In this document: piece after piece, positions 23,950 through 33,276 of the stretch
Layout: the number at the start of each line of letters is the position of its first letter
Numbering within the stretch: position 1 is the stretch's first letter
DNA from: SVTX01 sp045602385
GTDB taxonomy: Bacteria > Bacillota > Clostridia > Oscillospirales > CAG-272
DNA length: 64,000 bases
Direction of reading: 5' to 3'
Assembly (NCBI GenBank): GCA_045602385.1
Contig: JAZSBL010000030.1
Span: 7,782-71,781 of the forward strand
Position numbers and translations under genes: made by a program
The notes under the pieces: generated by a model
Seen by the model: the letters and a program-made list of their open reading frames with translations, nothing else
Told to the model about the DNA's origin: nothing
The model's database searches: none

Positions 23950-26660
23950 TACCCTCTCTTGCCAAAAAACAACCGCCACAAAAGCTTGCGGATAAGTTCA
24001 AAAGGAAAGACGCAAAGTGCCATAAGCGCGGTCACTCCAAGCTCCCGAAGAGTCAGAGGCGCGGTTCGCAATACAGCTCCGCCGAGATACACGAATATTA
24101 TCTGCAAAAAAAGCACCGCCGACATGATAAAAATAAAGGCAGGATTCTTGGTTATTCCCGAAAAGAGCTTAAGCCTGTCGGTCCGTGAATTGAAGCAGTT
24201 GAATACCGAGGCAAAGATAAAGAGGGCAAAAAAGCCTGTCAGGAGATAAATGTTGTCCCCCGCAGGGCGAAAAATACTGGTTATTTCGGGTATTTTTAAA
24301 AAGGCAATACACAACGCCACGGTAAACGCGCCCGACAGTATAATCTCGTTTATCATATATCCGCAAAGGATAGGCTCATCTCGTCTTTTGGGGCTTTCCT
24401 TCATGTATGAGGCGAGAGGCGCCTCACCCGCAAACGCAAGTCCACCCAATGTATCCATGATTATATTTATCCAAAGCATCTGCACCACCGTTACAGGCGA
24501 GTCAAATCCCAAAAACGGACAGAATATCGACACGCCGACTGCAGACAGATTCATGGTCAGCTGGAGAGATATAAACTTCCTGATGCTCTTGAAAACCGTT
24601 CTGCCGTAAAGAACCGCGCGCGCAATAGAGGCAAGATTATTGTCAATTATGATTATATCTCCCGCATCCTTTGCCACCTGCGTTCCGCTACCCATAGAGA
24701 AGCCGACGTCCGCGCGCTTAAGCGCGGGCGCATCGTTTATGCCGTCTCCCGTCATACCAACGACAAGATCAAGCTCCTGCGACAGACGGACAAGTCGGCT
24801 TTTATCATTTGGTAAAGCTCTCGCCACCGCCGCAAGCCGCGGCAGAACATCCACTACCTCACTGTCCGACATAAGAGAAAGGTCGTTGCCGCTTAGCACA
24901 ATATCCCTTCCACCTCTTATTATTCCGCATTTCCTTGCTATATTTTCCGCCGTGTCCTTATTATCTCCCGTTATCATCACAACGCCTATTCCCGCGCCCG
25001 AAAGCTCCTCGACCGCCCTTTTTGCTTCAGGTCTTATTTTGTCCTCAAGCGTAGCGATACAGACAAGCGTCAGTCCGTCAAACGCTCCCGCATCTCGGCA
25101 TGACGATATATATTCTCCCTCGCCCTCCGCAATAGCAATGACTCTCTTGCCTTGCACGGTAAGCGAGGAGCATACCGCCTCACATTCGCTTCTGTTAAGG
25201 GGACGTATATCCCCACTCTCGTTAATATATCCGCTGACACGCGGCAAGATCCTTTCGGGCGCGCCTTTTATTAATATCCTCCGTTTTCCCGACCTGCTTA
25301 TCAGCGCGGCGGAGTATTTTCTTGCACTGTCAAACAGAAGCCTGTCTATCACCTCATACACGGGCTTTTTTATCTCGCCGTCCATTACCGATAGCATGAC
25401 CGCCCTGTCGGTCGAATTTCCGCCGAGAGCATCTTTTCTGCCGCCTTTGTTGCGACCCGCAACGCTCGATGAATTAGCATACGCGCCCAAAAGATAGGCA
25501 TCGTATATACGCTCACACGGGCGAAGTCGGTCGGGTGAAGAAAAGCGCTTGCCATTACCAAGATATATCTCGCCTACCGACAGCTTGCCCTCTGTAAGAG
25601 TTCCCGTCTTGTCGGTAAACAAAATATTCATACTTCCCGCAGCCTCAATCCCGACAGGCTTTCGCACAAGCACGTTATCTCGCACCATTCGCTTGATATT
25701 TGACGACAGCACGACCGCGATCATCATCGGAAGCCCCTCGGGAACGGCTACAACAATGACGGTAAGCGCAAGCGTGAGGGCGTGAAAAAGATGCGAGAAA
25801 AGATAGGAGAACGAGGTCAATTTGTATTTGATTATTTCGGTGTCAAAGGCGCTGTCTATCACAAAAATATTGAAAAGATAAACAAGCGCGACCAATACCG
25901 CCAGAATATATCCAAGCAGGCTTATTTGTCCCGCAAGCTTTTCAAGTCTTATTTTCAGCGGACTTGAGCGAGTGTCGGTCTGTATTTCCCGTGATATTCC
26001 TCCAAGCATAGTCGAATCCCCTACCCTTGAAACCCTGATAATCCCACTACCCGAAATTACCGTACATCCCCTCAGGCAGTAATACGGTGATGACGGGCTG
26101 AAATCATCCGTATCAGCGCGCGTACGCGCCCGCTTTTTTATTTCTCTGCTCTCCCCCGTCATTGCCGACTGATCGCTTTTAAGCTCCCCCGAAATAAGAA
26201 CGCCGTCTGCGGCTATTTGCTCTCCTGCTCCCACTACCAAAAGATCTCCCACAACCACGTCGCCAATTCCTATCTCAAATACCTCGGCTGAGCGTATAAC
26301 TCTGCAAAGTGTCTGTCCAACCTCGCCGCAAAGCCTGTCAAACGCCCCTTCAGAGCCATGCTCCGACAAGGTAGAAATAAATGTAGCAAGCAGAATGGAT
26401 ACCGCTATACCCGCGGTTTCCACCCAATTTGCGCGTTTAAACATAAAAATCACGTTGATTATAAGCGCGCCGATAAGTATTTTTACGACAGGGTCGCCAA
26501 GGTTTTCAAAAAACTTGCGCATAAAGCTCTTTCTTTTGGCGGGTGACAGTATATTTCTGCCATGCGCCCTCCTTGACTGCTCCACCTCATGCACCGATAG
26601 CCCCCGCAGACTCTCAGCTTTATCTGCAACCTCTGTTTTATTCATTACGTTTATGATCAT
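23946..26660 (-). CDS. P2-type cation (calcium) transporting ATPase
   Basis: The ~904-residue P-type ATPase of the PMCA/SERCA-like group has an N-terminal cation-ATPase domain (LRGLSVHEVEQSRRAHG) and TGESREIKK in the A domain. PEGLPM lies in helix 4 (calcium-binding), DKTGTLT carries the phosphorylated Asp, and TGDGINDAPALKRADVG forms the hinge. Ten membrane helices are expected and the C-terminal helices are complete. It probably exports Ca2+. The start is uncertain: ATG at 26660 has AGGGAG only 2 nt upstream, while ATG at 26645 would be far from it. Confidence 0.92.
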   Translation of the reverse strand: MIINVMNKTEVADKAESLRGLSVHEVEQSRRAHGRNILSPAKRKSFMRKFFENLGDPVVKILIGALIINVIFMFKRANWVETAGIAVSILLATFISTLSEHGSEGAFDRLCGEVGQTLCRVIRSAEVFEIGIGDVVVGDLLVVGAGEQIAADGVLISGELKSDQSAMTGESREIKKRARTRADTDDFSPSSPYYCLRGCTVISGSGIIRVSRVGDSTMLGGISREIQTDTRSSPLKIRLEKLAGQISLLGYILAVLVALVYLFNIFVIDSAFDTEIIKYKLTSFSYLFSHLFHALTLALTVIVVAVPEGLPMMIAVVLSSNIKRMVRDNVLVRKPVGIEAAGSMNILFTDKTGTLTEGKLSVGEIYLGNGKRFSSPDRLRPCERIYDAYLLGAYANSSSVAGRNKGGRKDALGGNSTDRAVMLSVMDGEIKKPVYEVIDRLLFDSARKYSAALISRSGKRRILIKGAPERILPRVSGYINESGDIRPLNRSECEAVCSSLTVQGKRVIAIAEGEGEYISSCRDAGAFDGLTLVCIATLEDKIRPEAKRAVEELSGAGIGVVMITGDNKDTAENIARKCGIIRGGRDIVLSGNDLSLMSDSEVVDVLPRLAAVARALPNDKSRLVRLSQELDLVVGMTGDGINDAPALKRADVGFSMGSGTQVAKDAGDIIIIDNNLASIARAVLYGRTVFKSIRKFISLQLTMNLSAVGVSIFCPFLGFDSPVTVVQMLWINIIMDTLGGLAFAGEAPLASYMKESPKRRDEPILCGYMINEIILSGAFTVALCIAFLKIPEITSIFRPAGDNIYLLTGFFALFIFASVFNCFNSRTDRLKLFSGITKNPAFIFIMSAVLFLQIIFVYLGGAVLRTAPLTLRELGVTALMALCVFPFELIRKLLWRLFFGKRGY

Positions 26661-26782
26661 CACTCCCTTTAAGTTTGTCCTAAAAGCAATATATGAAAAC
26701 GATAATAGCGTAATGCATAAAAAATTTCCGCCTTAAACCTGAATCGTTGTAGAATAATCGGCGAAAAGATTTCCAAAACATA

Positions 26783-26811
26783 TTTACTTATTGAGAAAAA
26801 CATGGTATAAT
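26783..26811 (+). promoter_or_regulatory. promoter of the iron alcohol dehydrogenase gene
   Basis: TTTACT (26783-26788) and TATAAT (26806-26811) with 17-bp spacing, plus TGG before the -10, lie 36 nt upstream of the chosen start. Confidence 0.6.
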
Positions 26812-26847
26812 GTATGTGTATATGTATATTTTTACGGAGGTATGCAA

Positions 26848-28002
26848 ATGCGTAGCTGCACCCTTAAAACTACCATAAACTTTGAAAGCAACGCTCTTTC
26901 GCGTCTTGCTGCCCTTGAATATAAGAAGGTCTTTATTATTGCCGATCCCTTCACCGTGTCCAGCGGTCTTATAAAGGCGGCGACAAAGCACCTTGAGGCG
27001 TCCAAAATTGAATACACAATCTACTCTGACGTAGTTCCCGACCCCTCGATCGAAAAGGTAGTCGCAGGCGTTGCGGCTCTCGTTCAGGACAAGGCCCCCT
27101 GTCTTATCGCGGTTGGCGGCGGCTCTGCTATCGACCTTGCAAAATCCGTGCGCCTTTTCGCGCACCGTATGCAACCCGATTATGCGCCCTACTTCATTGC
27201 TATCCCCACGACAAGCGGCACAGGTAGTGAGGTAACCTCATTTGCCGTAATTACCGACACCCAGAAGAACGTCAAGCACGCGCTTATAGACGAATTCCTT
27301 CTTCCCAACGAGGCGATTCTCGATGTTGAGATGGTAAAGAGCGTTCCCGCATCCATTGCGGCAGACACCGGAATGGACGTTATGGCGCACGCACTTGAGG
27401 CATACGTAAGCACAGAAGCGGACTACTTCTCAGATATGTATGCAGAAAAGGCAACCTCGCTTTGCAAGCACTATCTTGTGCGCTCCTACAACTATCCCAA
27501 GACACATGAAAACAAGGCAAGAGAAAAGATGCACGTTGCTTCCTGCCTCGCGGGCGTTGCATTCAACGCGGTATCTCTTGGAATCTGCCACAGTATAGCG
27601 CACCAGCTCGGCGCACAGTTCCACATTCCTCACGGACGCGCCAATGCGATTGTTCTCCCCAACGTAATACTTTACAACTCAGAGCTTACGCCTACCACGT
27701 TCGTACTGAGCGACCCGGCGCCCTGCGTATCAAAGTACGCGAACATGTCCCGCCGTATCGGCCTTATCGGATACGACGATATTGCATGCGTAAAATCGCT
27801 TACCTTCTTCATCCGTTCAATGCAGATCGAAATGGGTATGCCCATACGTGTACGCGATGCTATACCGAAGGTTACATACGAGGAGTACGAATCCAAGCTT
27901 GACGCCATGGCAGACGCGGCCCTGCTTGACAGATGTACGCCTACCAACCCCCGTGTCCCCACAAAGGCGGATATAATTGAAATACTCAGAGAGATCTGGT
28001 AA
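26848..28002 (+). CDS. iron-containing alcohol dehydrogenase
   Basis: The 384-residue group III alcohol dehydrogenase has the NAD-binding GGGSAIDLAKS and TTSGTGSEVTSFAV. The iron ligands lie in DTGMDVMAHALEAY (Asp, His) and the two histidines of SIAHQLGAQFHIPHGRAN. It could reduce propionaldehyde, lactaldehyde or acetaldehyde, and might serve the BMC pathway from outside, but it is 10 kb away and lacks an encapsulation helix. I chose the ATG at 26848, 7 nt after ACGGAGG; the longer reading frame upstream includes the promoter. It is monocistronic. Confidence 0.93.
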   Translation: MRSCTLKTTINFESNALSRLAALEYKKVFIIADPFTVSSGLIKAATKHLEASKIEYTIYSDVVPDPSIEKVVAGVAALVQDKAPCLIAVGGGSAIDLAKSVRLFAHRMQPDYAPYFIAIPTTSGTGSEVTSFAVITDTQKNVKHALIDEFLLPNEAILDVEMVKSVPASIAADTGMDVMAHALEAYVSTEADYFSDMYAEKATSLCKHYLVRSYNYPKTHENKAREKMHVASCLAGVAFNAVSLGICHSIAHQLGAQFHIPHGRANAIVLPNVILYNSELTPTTFVLSDPAPCVSKYANMSRRIGLIGYDDIACVKSLTFFIRSMQIEMGMPIRVRDAIPKVTYEEYESKLDAMADAALLDRCTPTNPRVPTKADIIEILREIW

Positions 28003-28006
28003 GATA

Positions 28007-28050
28007 AAAAAAGCACTTACGGTTTTTAATGCCGTAAGTGCTTTTCTTTT
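28007..28050. terminator. bidirectional terminator
   Basis: A 15-bp stem (28008-28022 with 28032-28046) has T-runs on both sides (CTTTTCTTTT on plus, TTTTTTTAT on minus). It separates the convergent iron ADH and CDF genes. Confidence 0.92.
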
Positions 28051-29212
28051 ATGTTCTATCGACCGTTGTGACTGTGAAATACTCCGGATTATGTTCACTT
28101 ATCCTTTGCGCTATATCTCGTTTGAGATCATTATCGCTCATTTTAAGCTCAAAGGGTGCGCTTATATCAAAGATAAGATTGGTATGCGTAACACCGCGAA
28201 CAAAGCGGAAGTCGTGTATATCAAGCCTCTCGTCTATCTCCTTGACAAGACCCCTTGTCACTTCCCTCATATGGCTGACCTCCTCATCGTTTGTAACGAT
28301 GGGGTCCATGTGTATATTGGACTGTATGCCAAGCTCGGTGTTAAGTCTGCGCTCTATCATATCTATCATATCGTGCGAATCAAATACGCTCTTGTCGCCG
28401 TCCACCTCGATATGCAAAGTTACTATCGTCTGTCCCGGTCCGTAGCTATGCACCACCATGTCGTGTATTCCGAGCGCGTCGGGAAATTCGGATACGATCC
28501 TTTTGACGTTCTCAACGACCTCAGGGTCTGCAGACTCTCCAAGTATAGCATTCTTGGTTTCATTGAGTATCTTGATGCCCGCTATGAAGATAACGACCGC
28601 GACCGCAATTCCCATATATCCGTCGGCGTCAAAGCCCGTAAATTTGAAAACCAGCATCGCAACAAGCACCGCCGCGGTCGCAATTGCGTCGCTCAGGGAA
28701 TCCGCAGCAGTAGCCTTCATTACCGACGAATTGATCTTGTCAGCCAGCCTGCGGTTAAAATAGCACAGCCAAAGCTTTATAAGCACCGATACGCCGAGAA
28801 CGATTATCATTATCCAAGAGAATGTCGTTTTGACCTCAGGAGAAAGTATTTTCTTTGCGGACTCCGTCAAAAGATCAACGCTTACGTGCAGTATCAGGAA
28901 TGATACTATCATAGACGCGACGTATTCTATTCTCGCGTGTCCGAACGGATGGTCGCGGTCGGCAGGCTTTGCGGCCATCTTGAAGCTGATAAAGGAAATT
29001 ATCTGCGAGCCCGCATCGGACAGATTGTTGATTCCGTCCGCCATCAGAGATATTGCTCCGAACAAAAAGCCCACGGTATATTTTCCTATCGCTAAAATAA
29101 GATTAAATATTATTCCCACAACGCTGCCAAGCGTTCCGTACGCCCGCCTTACCGCGGGAGATTTTATGTCTTCGCTATCCTTTATGAACAGCTTTATAAG
29201 TAAATTAGTCAA
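28049..29212 (-). CDS. cation diffusion facilitator (probably Mn-type) exporter
   Basis: The 387-residue CDF transporter has six membrane helices and a cytosolic C-terminal domain with further metal ligands. The transport site reads N-x-x-x-D in helix 2 (NNLSD) and D-x-x-x-D in helix 5 (DSLSD). Zinc CDFs have HxxxD, while NxxxD/DxxxD is the pattern of manganese-exporting members, so Mn2+ (or Fe2+/Mg2+) is more likely than Zn. The C-terminus is longer than usual by about 90 residues. It lies 44 nt downstream of comM and may be co-transcribed. Confidence 0.9.
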   Translation of the reverse strand: MTNLLIKLFIKDSEDIKSPAVRRAYGTLGSVVGIIFNLILAIGKYTVGFLFGAISLMADGINNLSDAGSQIISFISFKMAAKPADRDHPFGHARIEYVASMIVSFLILHVSVDLLTESAKKILSPEVKTTFSWIMIIVLGVSVLIKLWLCYFNRRLADKINSSVMKATAADSLSDAIATAAVLVAMLVFKFTGFDADGYMGIAVAVVIFIAGIKILNETKNAILGESADPEVVENVKRIVSEFPDALGIHDMVVHSYGPGQTIVTLHIEVDGDKSVFDSHDMIDMIERRLNTELGIQSNIHMDPIVTNDEEVSHMREVTRGLVKEIDERLDIHDFRFVRGVTHTNLIFDISAPFELKMSDNDLKRDIAQRISEHNPEYFTVTTVDRT

Positions 29213-29256
29213 ATTAATCCCTCACTTTATTGCGGTGGAATCGCAAGACTGCGGGA

Positions 29257-30813
29257 TCAGTCCTCCCCGTCCTCGGTTCCCCAATATTTTTTATCCAAGC
29301 TGCGATACTGTATCGCCTCCGCTATATGAGGCGCCATAATTATCTCGCTTCGGTCAAGATCGGCTATGGTTCTGGCAACACGCATTATACGGTCGTAGCC
29401 GCGCGCGGAAAGCCCCATAGAATCATATGCCATATGTAAAAGCTTCATAGCCATCTCGTCTGCCTTACAATATTTGCGTATTCCCGCAGAATCAAGAGAG
29501 GCATTGTTCAAATAAACATCGCCCTCCATTCTCTTTTGACCGAACTCGCGTGCGGCAATAACTCTTGCCCTTATATCCTCGCTGCGCTCCGCCTTGCCCG
29601 AATTGTCCGATATCTCGGAATAGCTGAGGCTCGGCAGCTCTATCTGAATGTCTATTCTGTCAAGCATAGGTCCGCTTATACGGGAAATATATCTCTTTAC
29701 GTCAATAGGCTTGCAGGTGCATTTGCGCGTAGGATGTCCGAAGTAACCGCAACGGCAAGGGTTCATCGCTCCAACGAGCATAAAGCTGCACGGGAAGGTC
29801 ACACGTCCGCTGGCTCTCGTGATAGTTACCTTTCTATCCTCAAGCGGCTGACGGAGCGCATCAGTCACCTGTTTTGGAAACTCGGGAAGCTCGTCAAGGA
29901 ACAAAACACCGTTATCGGCAAGCGACACCTCGCCCGGCATAGGATTTACTCCGCCGCCGACCAGACTTACCGCGCTCATCGTATGGTGAGGTGAGCGGAA
30001 GGGTCGCGCAGAAATAAGGGATACCCCATCGGGGAGAGTTCCCGATACCGAGTGTACCTTTGTCGTTTCGATAGCCTCGGTAAAGCTCAGAGGAGGCAGA
30101 ATCGTCGGCAATCTCTTTGCAAGCATGGATTTTCCGGTTCCGGGAGGGCCGATAAGGAGGATATTGTGTCCGCCTGTGGCGGCTATCTCCATGGCGCGCT
30201 TTGCCTGCGCCTGTCCCTTAACGTCGGAAAAATCAATATTGTAATTAGATGTAAGCGAGAAGAAATCATTTCTATCGTATTCCACGGGCGAGATTGGCTC
30301 GGTTCCGTTGAGATGTCCTACAAGACTTTTCATATCCTTTACGGGATAGACCCTGATCCCCTCCACTGCCGCCGCCTCGCGCGCATTTTGCGCGGGCGCG
30401 TAAAACTCCTCAAAGCCCGCGTCGCGCGCCGCCACGCACATGGATAGCACACCGCGAACCTCTCGAAGCTCGCCTGAAAGCGAAAGCTCTCCAACAAAGC
30501 ACTTTTTAGATATATCAAGGTCACTTTTGACTATTCCCGCGCACTTCATGATTCCAAGCAATATGGAAACGTCGTATGCGGATCCCTCTTTCTTACGGTC
30601 CGCGGGCGCAAGATTGAGCATAAAGGACATCTCCGGAAAACGGTAGCCGCTGTTAAGGCAGGCCGTCCTTACCCTTTCCTTCGCCTCTTTGACCGCCGCG
30701 TCGGGAAGACCGACAAGCTCAAAATTGGGAAGTCTTGGCTGGGCATCAGCCTCAACCGTTACGATATATCCGTCAATGCCGAAAATTCCCGCGCTGAAAA
30801 CCTGTGATAGCAT
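29257..30813 (-). CDS. comM: ComM/YifB family Mg-chelatase-like AAA ATPase
   Basis: The 518-residue protein begins with the ribosomal-S5-like/Lon-protease-like ChlI domain (GIDGYIVTVEAD...VGLPDAAVKEAKERV). An AAA+ domain follows with Walker A GPPGTGKSMLAK and Walker B GVLFLDELPEF, then the C-terminal Mg_chelatase_C part (ARGYDRIMRVARTIADL). ComM is a branch-migration helicase used in natural transformation. The start at 30813 has GAGGAA 8 nt upstream; the reading frame extends 51 codons further but without similarity. Confidence 0.94.
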   Translation of the reverse strand: MLSQVFSAGIFGIDGYIVTVEADAQPRLPNFELVGLPDAAVKEAKERVRTACLNSGYRFPEMSFMLNLAPADRKKEGSAYDVSILLGIMKCAGIVKSDLDISKKCFVGELSLSGELREVRGVLSMCVAARDAGFEEFYAPAQNAREAAAVEGIRVYPVKDMKSLVGHLNGTEPISPVEYDRNDFFSLTSNYNIDFSDVKGQAQAKRAMEIAATGGHNILLIGPPGTGKSMLAKRLPTILPPLSFTEAIETTKVHSVSGTLPDGVSLISARPFRSPHHTMSAVSLVGGGVNPMPGEVSLADNGVLFLDELPEFPKQVTDALRQPLEDRKVTITRASGRVTFPCSFMLVGAMNPCRCGYFGHPTRKCTCKPIDVKRYISRISGPMLDRIDIQIELPSLSYSEISDNSGKAERSEDIRARVIAAREFGQKRMEGDVYLNNASLDSAGIRKYCKADEMAMKLLHMAYDSMGLSARGYDRIMRVARTIADLDRSEIIMAPHIAEAIQYRSLDKKYWGTEDGED

Positions 30814-30849
30814 TTTTTTGATTCCTCGCTTTGCAAAGCATATATGAAA

Positions 30850-30878
30850 ATTATACCATAAAAATTCCCAAAACGCAA
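30850..30878 (-). promoter_or_regulatory. comM promoter
   Basis: On the minus strand TTGCGT (30878-30873) and TATAAT (30855-30850) are 17 bp apart with TGG before the -10, 37 nt upstream of the comM start. Confidence 0.6.
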
Positions 30879-30959
30879 TAATGTGACGCCATCTTTTTGT
30901 GTTATGACCATCTAAAACGATTATTTTGCAAAAGAAAGAGCAAAGTACTCTCAAAGCTC

Positions 30960-30988
30960 TTGACAATTTAGCATTTATGAGTTATAAT
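30960..30988 (+). promoter_or_regulatory. promoter of the second BspA-like lipoprotein gene
   Basis: TTGACA (30960-30965) and TATAAT (30983-30988) with 17-bp spacing form a consensus promoter 44 nt before the start, divergent from the comM promoter. Confidence 0.8.
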
Positions 30989-31031
30989 TACCATGTATAT
31001 TTTTGTAATACTTGTATCCCGGAGGTCTATA

Positions 31032-31838
31032 ATGAAAAAGATCATAGCTTTTATGTTGACTATGCTCCTTGCTCTCTCCCTTTTTGCGTGTGTCGCAGAG
31101 GAAGAAACCGACAGCAGTATAGATGATTACGCAGCGCCCAACTACACCCACAGACTTACAGCCGAGCAGGGTGGGGGTACTGTTACATTCACAGACGGAC
31201 ACGCAGAGAGCGCGGTCATTTCCGATTACACCGGCCCCTCAAAGCTCCACACCGTCGTTATTCCCGAAAAGATCTCCGAGGCTGACAGAGAGGTCAGCGC
31301 GATTGGTGAGCGCGCCTTCTATCAGACCCCCACAATCAAAGAGGTAATTCTCCCCGATACGGTTACGTCCATCGGCGCTATGGCGTTCGCAGGCTGCACC
31401 GGCCTTGAGAGGATCGAAATACCCGCAGCGGTAACTACAATAGACGAATCCGCTTTCTACGGTTGCACGTCTCTTAAGACTGTCGTTTTCAAGGGTAAAG
31501 AGCTTAAGACTATCGGTGACTTTGCCTTCCTTGATTGCACCGCACTCGCAGAGATCGAGCTTCCTGAGGGACTTAAGTCGATCGGCAGGTGGGCATTTGG
31601 TGATTGCAAGGCAATAACAAAGCTTACCATGCCCTCCACTCTCAAATCTATTGAGACTCTTGCATTCTGCGGCTGTGAAGGACTCAACGCTCCCGGCGCG
31701 CTTACACTTTCCGAGTCCATTGAAAACATAAAAGAATATGCTTTCAGCGGTATCGACAAGGCCAACATCGTTGTTCCCGAAAACTCTGTTACAGCAGATT
31801 CCTTTGCCAAGATGGACCAAGAGAATGAAAACGAATAA
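31032..31838 (+). CDS. BspA-like leucine-rich-repeat lipoprotein (short)
   Basis: The 268-residue lipoprotein has lipobox LFAC near residue 19, an acidic linker and about six LRR_5 repeats (for example VTSIGAMAFAGCTGLERIEIP). It is related in design to the product of 20743-22122 but half as long and monocistronic, with its own promoter and terminator. It is exposed on the outer membrane face and probably binds a host or polymer ligand. The ATG at 31032 follows GGAGG by 6 nt; an earlier frame start at 30993 lies upstream of that site. Confidence 0.88.
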   Translation: MKKIIAFMLTMLLALSLFACVAEEETDSSIDDYAAPNYTHRLTAEQGGGTVTFTDGHAESAVISDYTGPSKLHTVVIPEKISEADREVSAIGERAFYQTPTIKEVILPDTVTSIGAMAFAGCTGLERIEIPAAVTTIDESAFYGCTSLKTVVFKGKELKTIGDFAFLDCTALAEIELPEGLKSIGRWAFGDCKAITKLTMPSTLKSIETLAFCGCEGLNAPGALTLSESIENIKEYAFSGIDKANIVVPENSVTADSFAKMDQENENE

Positions 31839-31851
31839 TCGATCATAACAT

Positions 31852-31887
31852 AAAACGGATTACCGACACGGTAATCCGTTTTTTTAT
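31852..31887. terminator. bidirectional terminator
   Basis: A 14-bp stem (31852-31865 with 31869-31882), an ACA loop and TTTTTTTATT on the plus strand end the lipoprotein gene. It overlaps the stop of the converging nrnA gene. Confidence 0.92.
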
Positions 31888-32909
31888 TCTGCTTCGTCGT
31901 CCTGCATCTTGTGCTCGATAGCAACTACTATCGCCATCTCCGCCGCAAGGATCGAGTCTGCCGATAACGTACAGCCAGCCGCTCTCTCGTGACCGCCTCC
32001 ACCGTAATGCGCGCAGATCTCGGATACGTCAAAATCGCAGGATGAGCGCATCGAAACGCGGAATTTATTATCCTCCGTCGGCTGCTTGATAACCGCCGCG
32101 ACCTCAACACCCTTTACGCAACGCGCAACGTCTATAAGTGTCTCAAGATTCTCATCGGTAGCTCCGTACTGATTCTTAAGATCATAAGGAAAGGCTATCA
32201 TGGCAATGCGACCGCCCGCATAGAAATTCATTCGCTCAAATCCCGCATGCTCTACCTGCATCTGCTTTAAGGTCTTAATGCCAAATAGCTTGTGGTTTAT
32301 ATCAGCCGTATCAACTCCCAATGCAAGAAGTCTTGCAGCAAGAGTGTGCGACGAGGGCGAGGTGTTATTATACCTGAAGCACCCCGTATCAGCGCTGAGC
32401 GCGGTATATATCAGCTCACATACACGGCGGGGCATATCTGTACCCGCGCGCTTGAAAAGCATATCCAGAATTTTACAAAGCACCTCTCCGCAAGAAGATG
32501 CGCCGGGCAGAATATAGTTGTCCGCATAGGCCGTTCCCTTTGCATGGTGATCGATCATCAGATCTATTTTGTCCTTGTAGATCTCATAAAGCGAGCCAAG
32601 CTGAGAAGGCGACGCGGTATCCACGCTAACAATAAGGTCTGGTGTAAAATCCGCGGGAATATTCTCGTGCAAGCTACTGCTTTGCGTGTCGCTCATGGCA
32701 AACAAAAGCCTTTCCGGGACCTCTGTGGGCGAGATACACCATGCGCTCTTGCCAATCGATTTCAGCGCGTGGCGAAGCGCAAAGGCAGAACCCGTAGCAT
32801 CTCCGTCCGGATTGACGTGAAAGAGTATCAAGACCCTTTCTGCTCCCCAAAGCTTATCCGCCGCTTCTTGTGCAGTCAGCGCGCGAAACTCACTCTTTTC
32901 TTCAATCAT
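31884..32909 (-). CDS. nrnA: DHH-family nanoRNase/pAp phosphatase
   Basis: The 341-residue DHH/DHHA1 phosphoesterase has HVNPDGDATGSA (first metal motif), DTASPSQLGS, the DHH motif in MIDHHAKG and the C-terminal GGGGHERAAGC that binds substrate. NrnA degrades short RNA and pAp; the same fold also includes c-di-AMP/pApA hydrolases. The ATG at 32909 is preceded by GGAGAGAG and overlaps the rbfA stop by 8 nt. The rbfA-nrnA pairing is common in Bacillota. Confidence 0.92.
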   Translation of the reverse strand: MIEEKSEFRALTAQEAADKLWGAERVLILFHVNPDGDATGSAFALRHALKSIGKSAWCISPTEVPERLLFAMSDTQSSSLHENIPADFTPDLIVSVDTASPSQLGSLYEIYKDKIDLMIDHHAKGTAYADNYILPGASSCGEVLCKILDMLFKRAGTDMPRRVCELIYTALSADTGCFRYNNTSPSSHTLAARLLALGVDTADINHKLFGIKTLKQMQVEHAGFERMNFYAGGRIAMIAFPYDLKNQYGATDENLETLIDVARCVKGVEVAAVIKQPTEDNKFRVSMRSSCDFDVSEICAHYGGGGHERAAGCTLSADSILAAEMAIVVAIEHKMQDDEAE

Positions 32910-33276
32910 CGCTCTCTCCATCGTTCTCGTCGGGATCAGTGATCGTGATTCCCTCAAGTATCTTTGAAATCTTTGCTCCGTACTCTATAGAGCCGTCCTC
33001 AATAAAGGTTATCTCAGGGGTAATACGAAGATTCATTCTCTTGGCGATCTGTCCGCGAATAAATCCCGCGCTTGACTGAAGCCCGCGCTTGATCTCCTTC
33101 TTATCGCCCATAAGAGCGGAATAATATACCTTCGCAAATTTAAGGTCGGGTGTTACCTCTGCCGCTGTCACGCTGATAAACGCGCCAGACACTCTGGGGT
33201 CCTTCACGTCTCTGAGTATCATTGCGACCTCTTTTTGAAATTCATCGTTTATTCTTCCCTGTCTGTATTTTGCCAT
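32902..33276 (-). CDS. rbfA: 30S ribosome-binding factor A
   Basis: The 124-residue RbfA has the KH-like pattern INDEFQKEVAMILRDVKDPRV near the N-terminus and LKFAKVYYSALMG in the middle, and acts in 30S maturation on 16S rRNA helix 1. It ends in an acidic tail. It is flanked by an unknown gene whose 3' end overlaps it by 28 nt and by nrnA (8-nt overlap), so all three genes are translationally coupled. Confidence 0.96.
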   Translation of the reverse strand: MAKYRQGRINDEFQKEVAMILRDVKDPRVSGAFISVTAAEVTPDLKFAKVYYSALMGDKKEIKRGLQSSAGFIRGQIAKRMNLRITPEITFIEDGSIEYGAKISKILEGITITDPDENDGESDD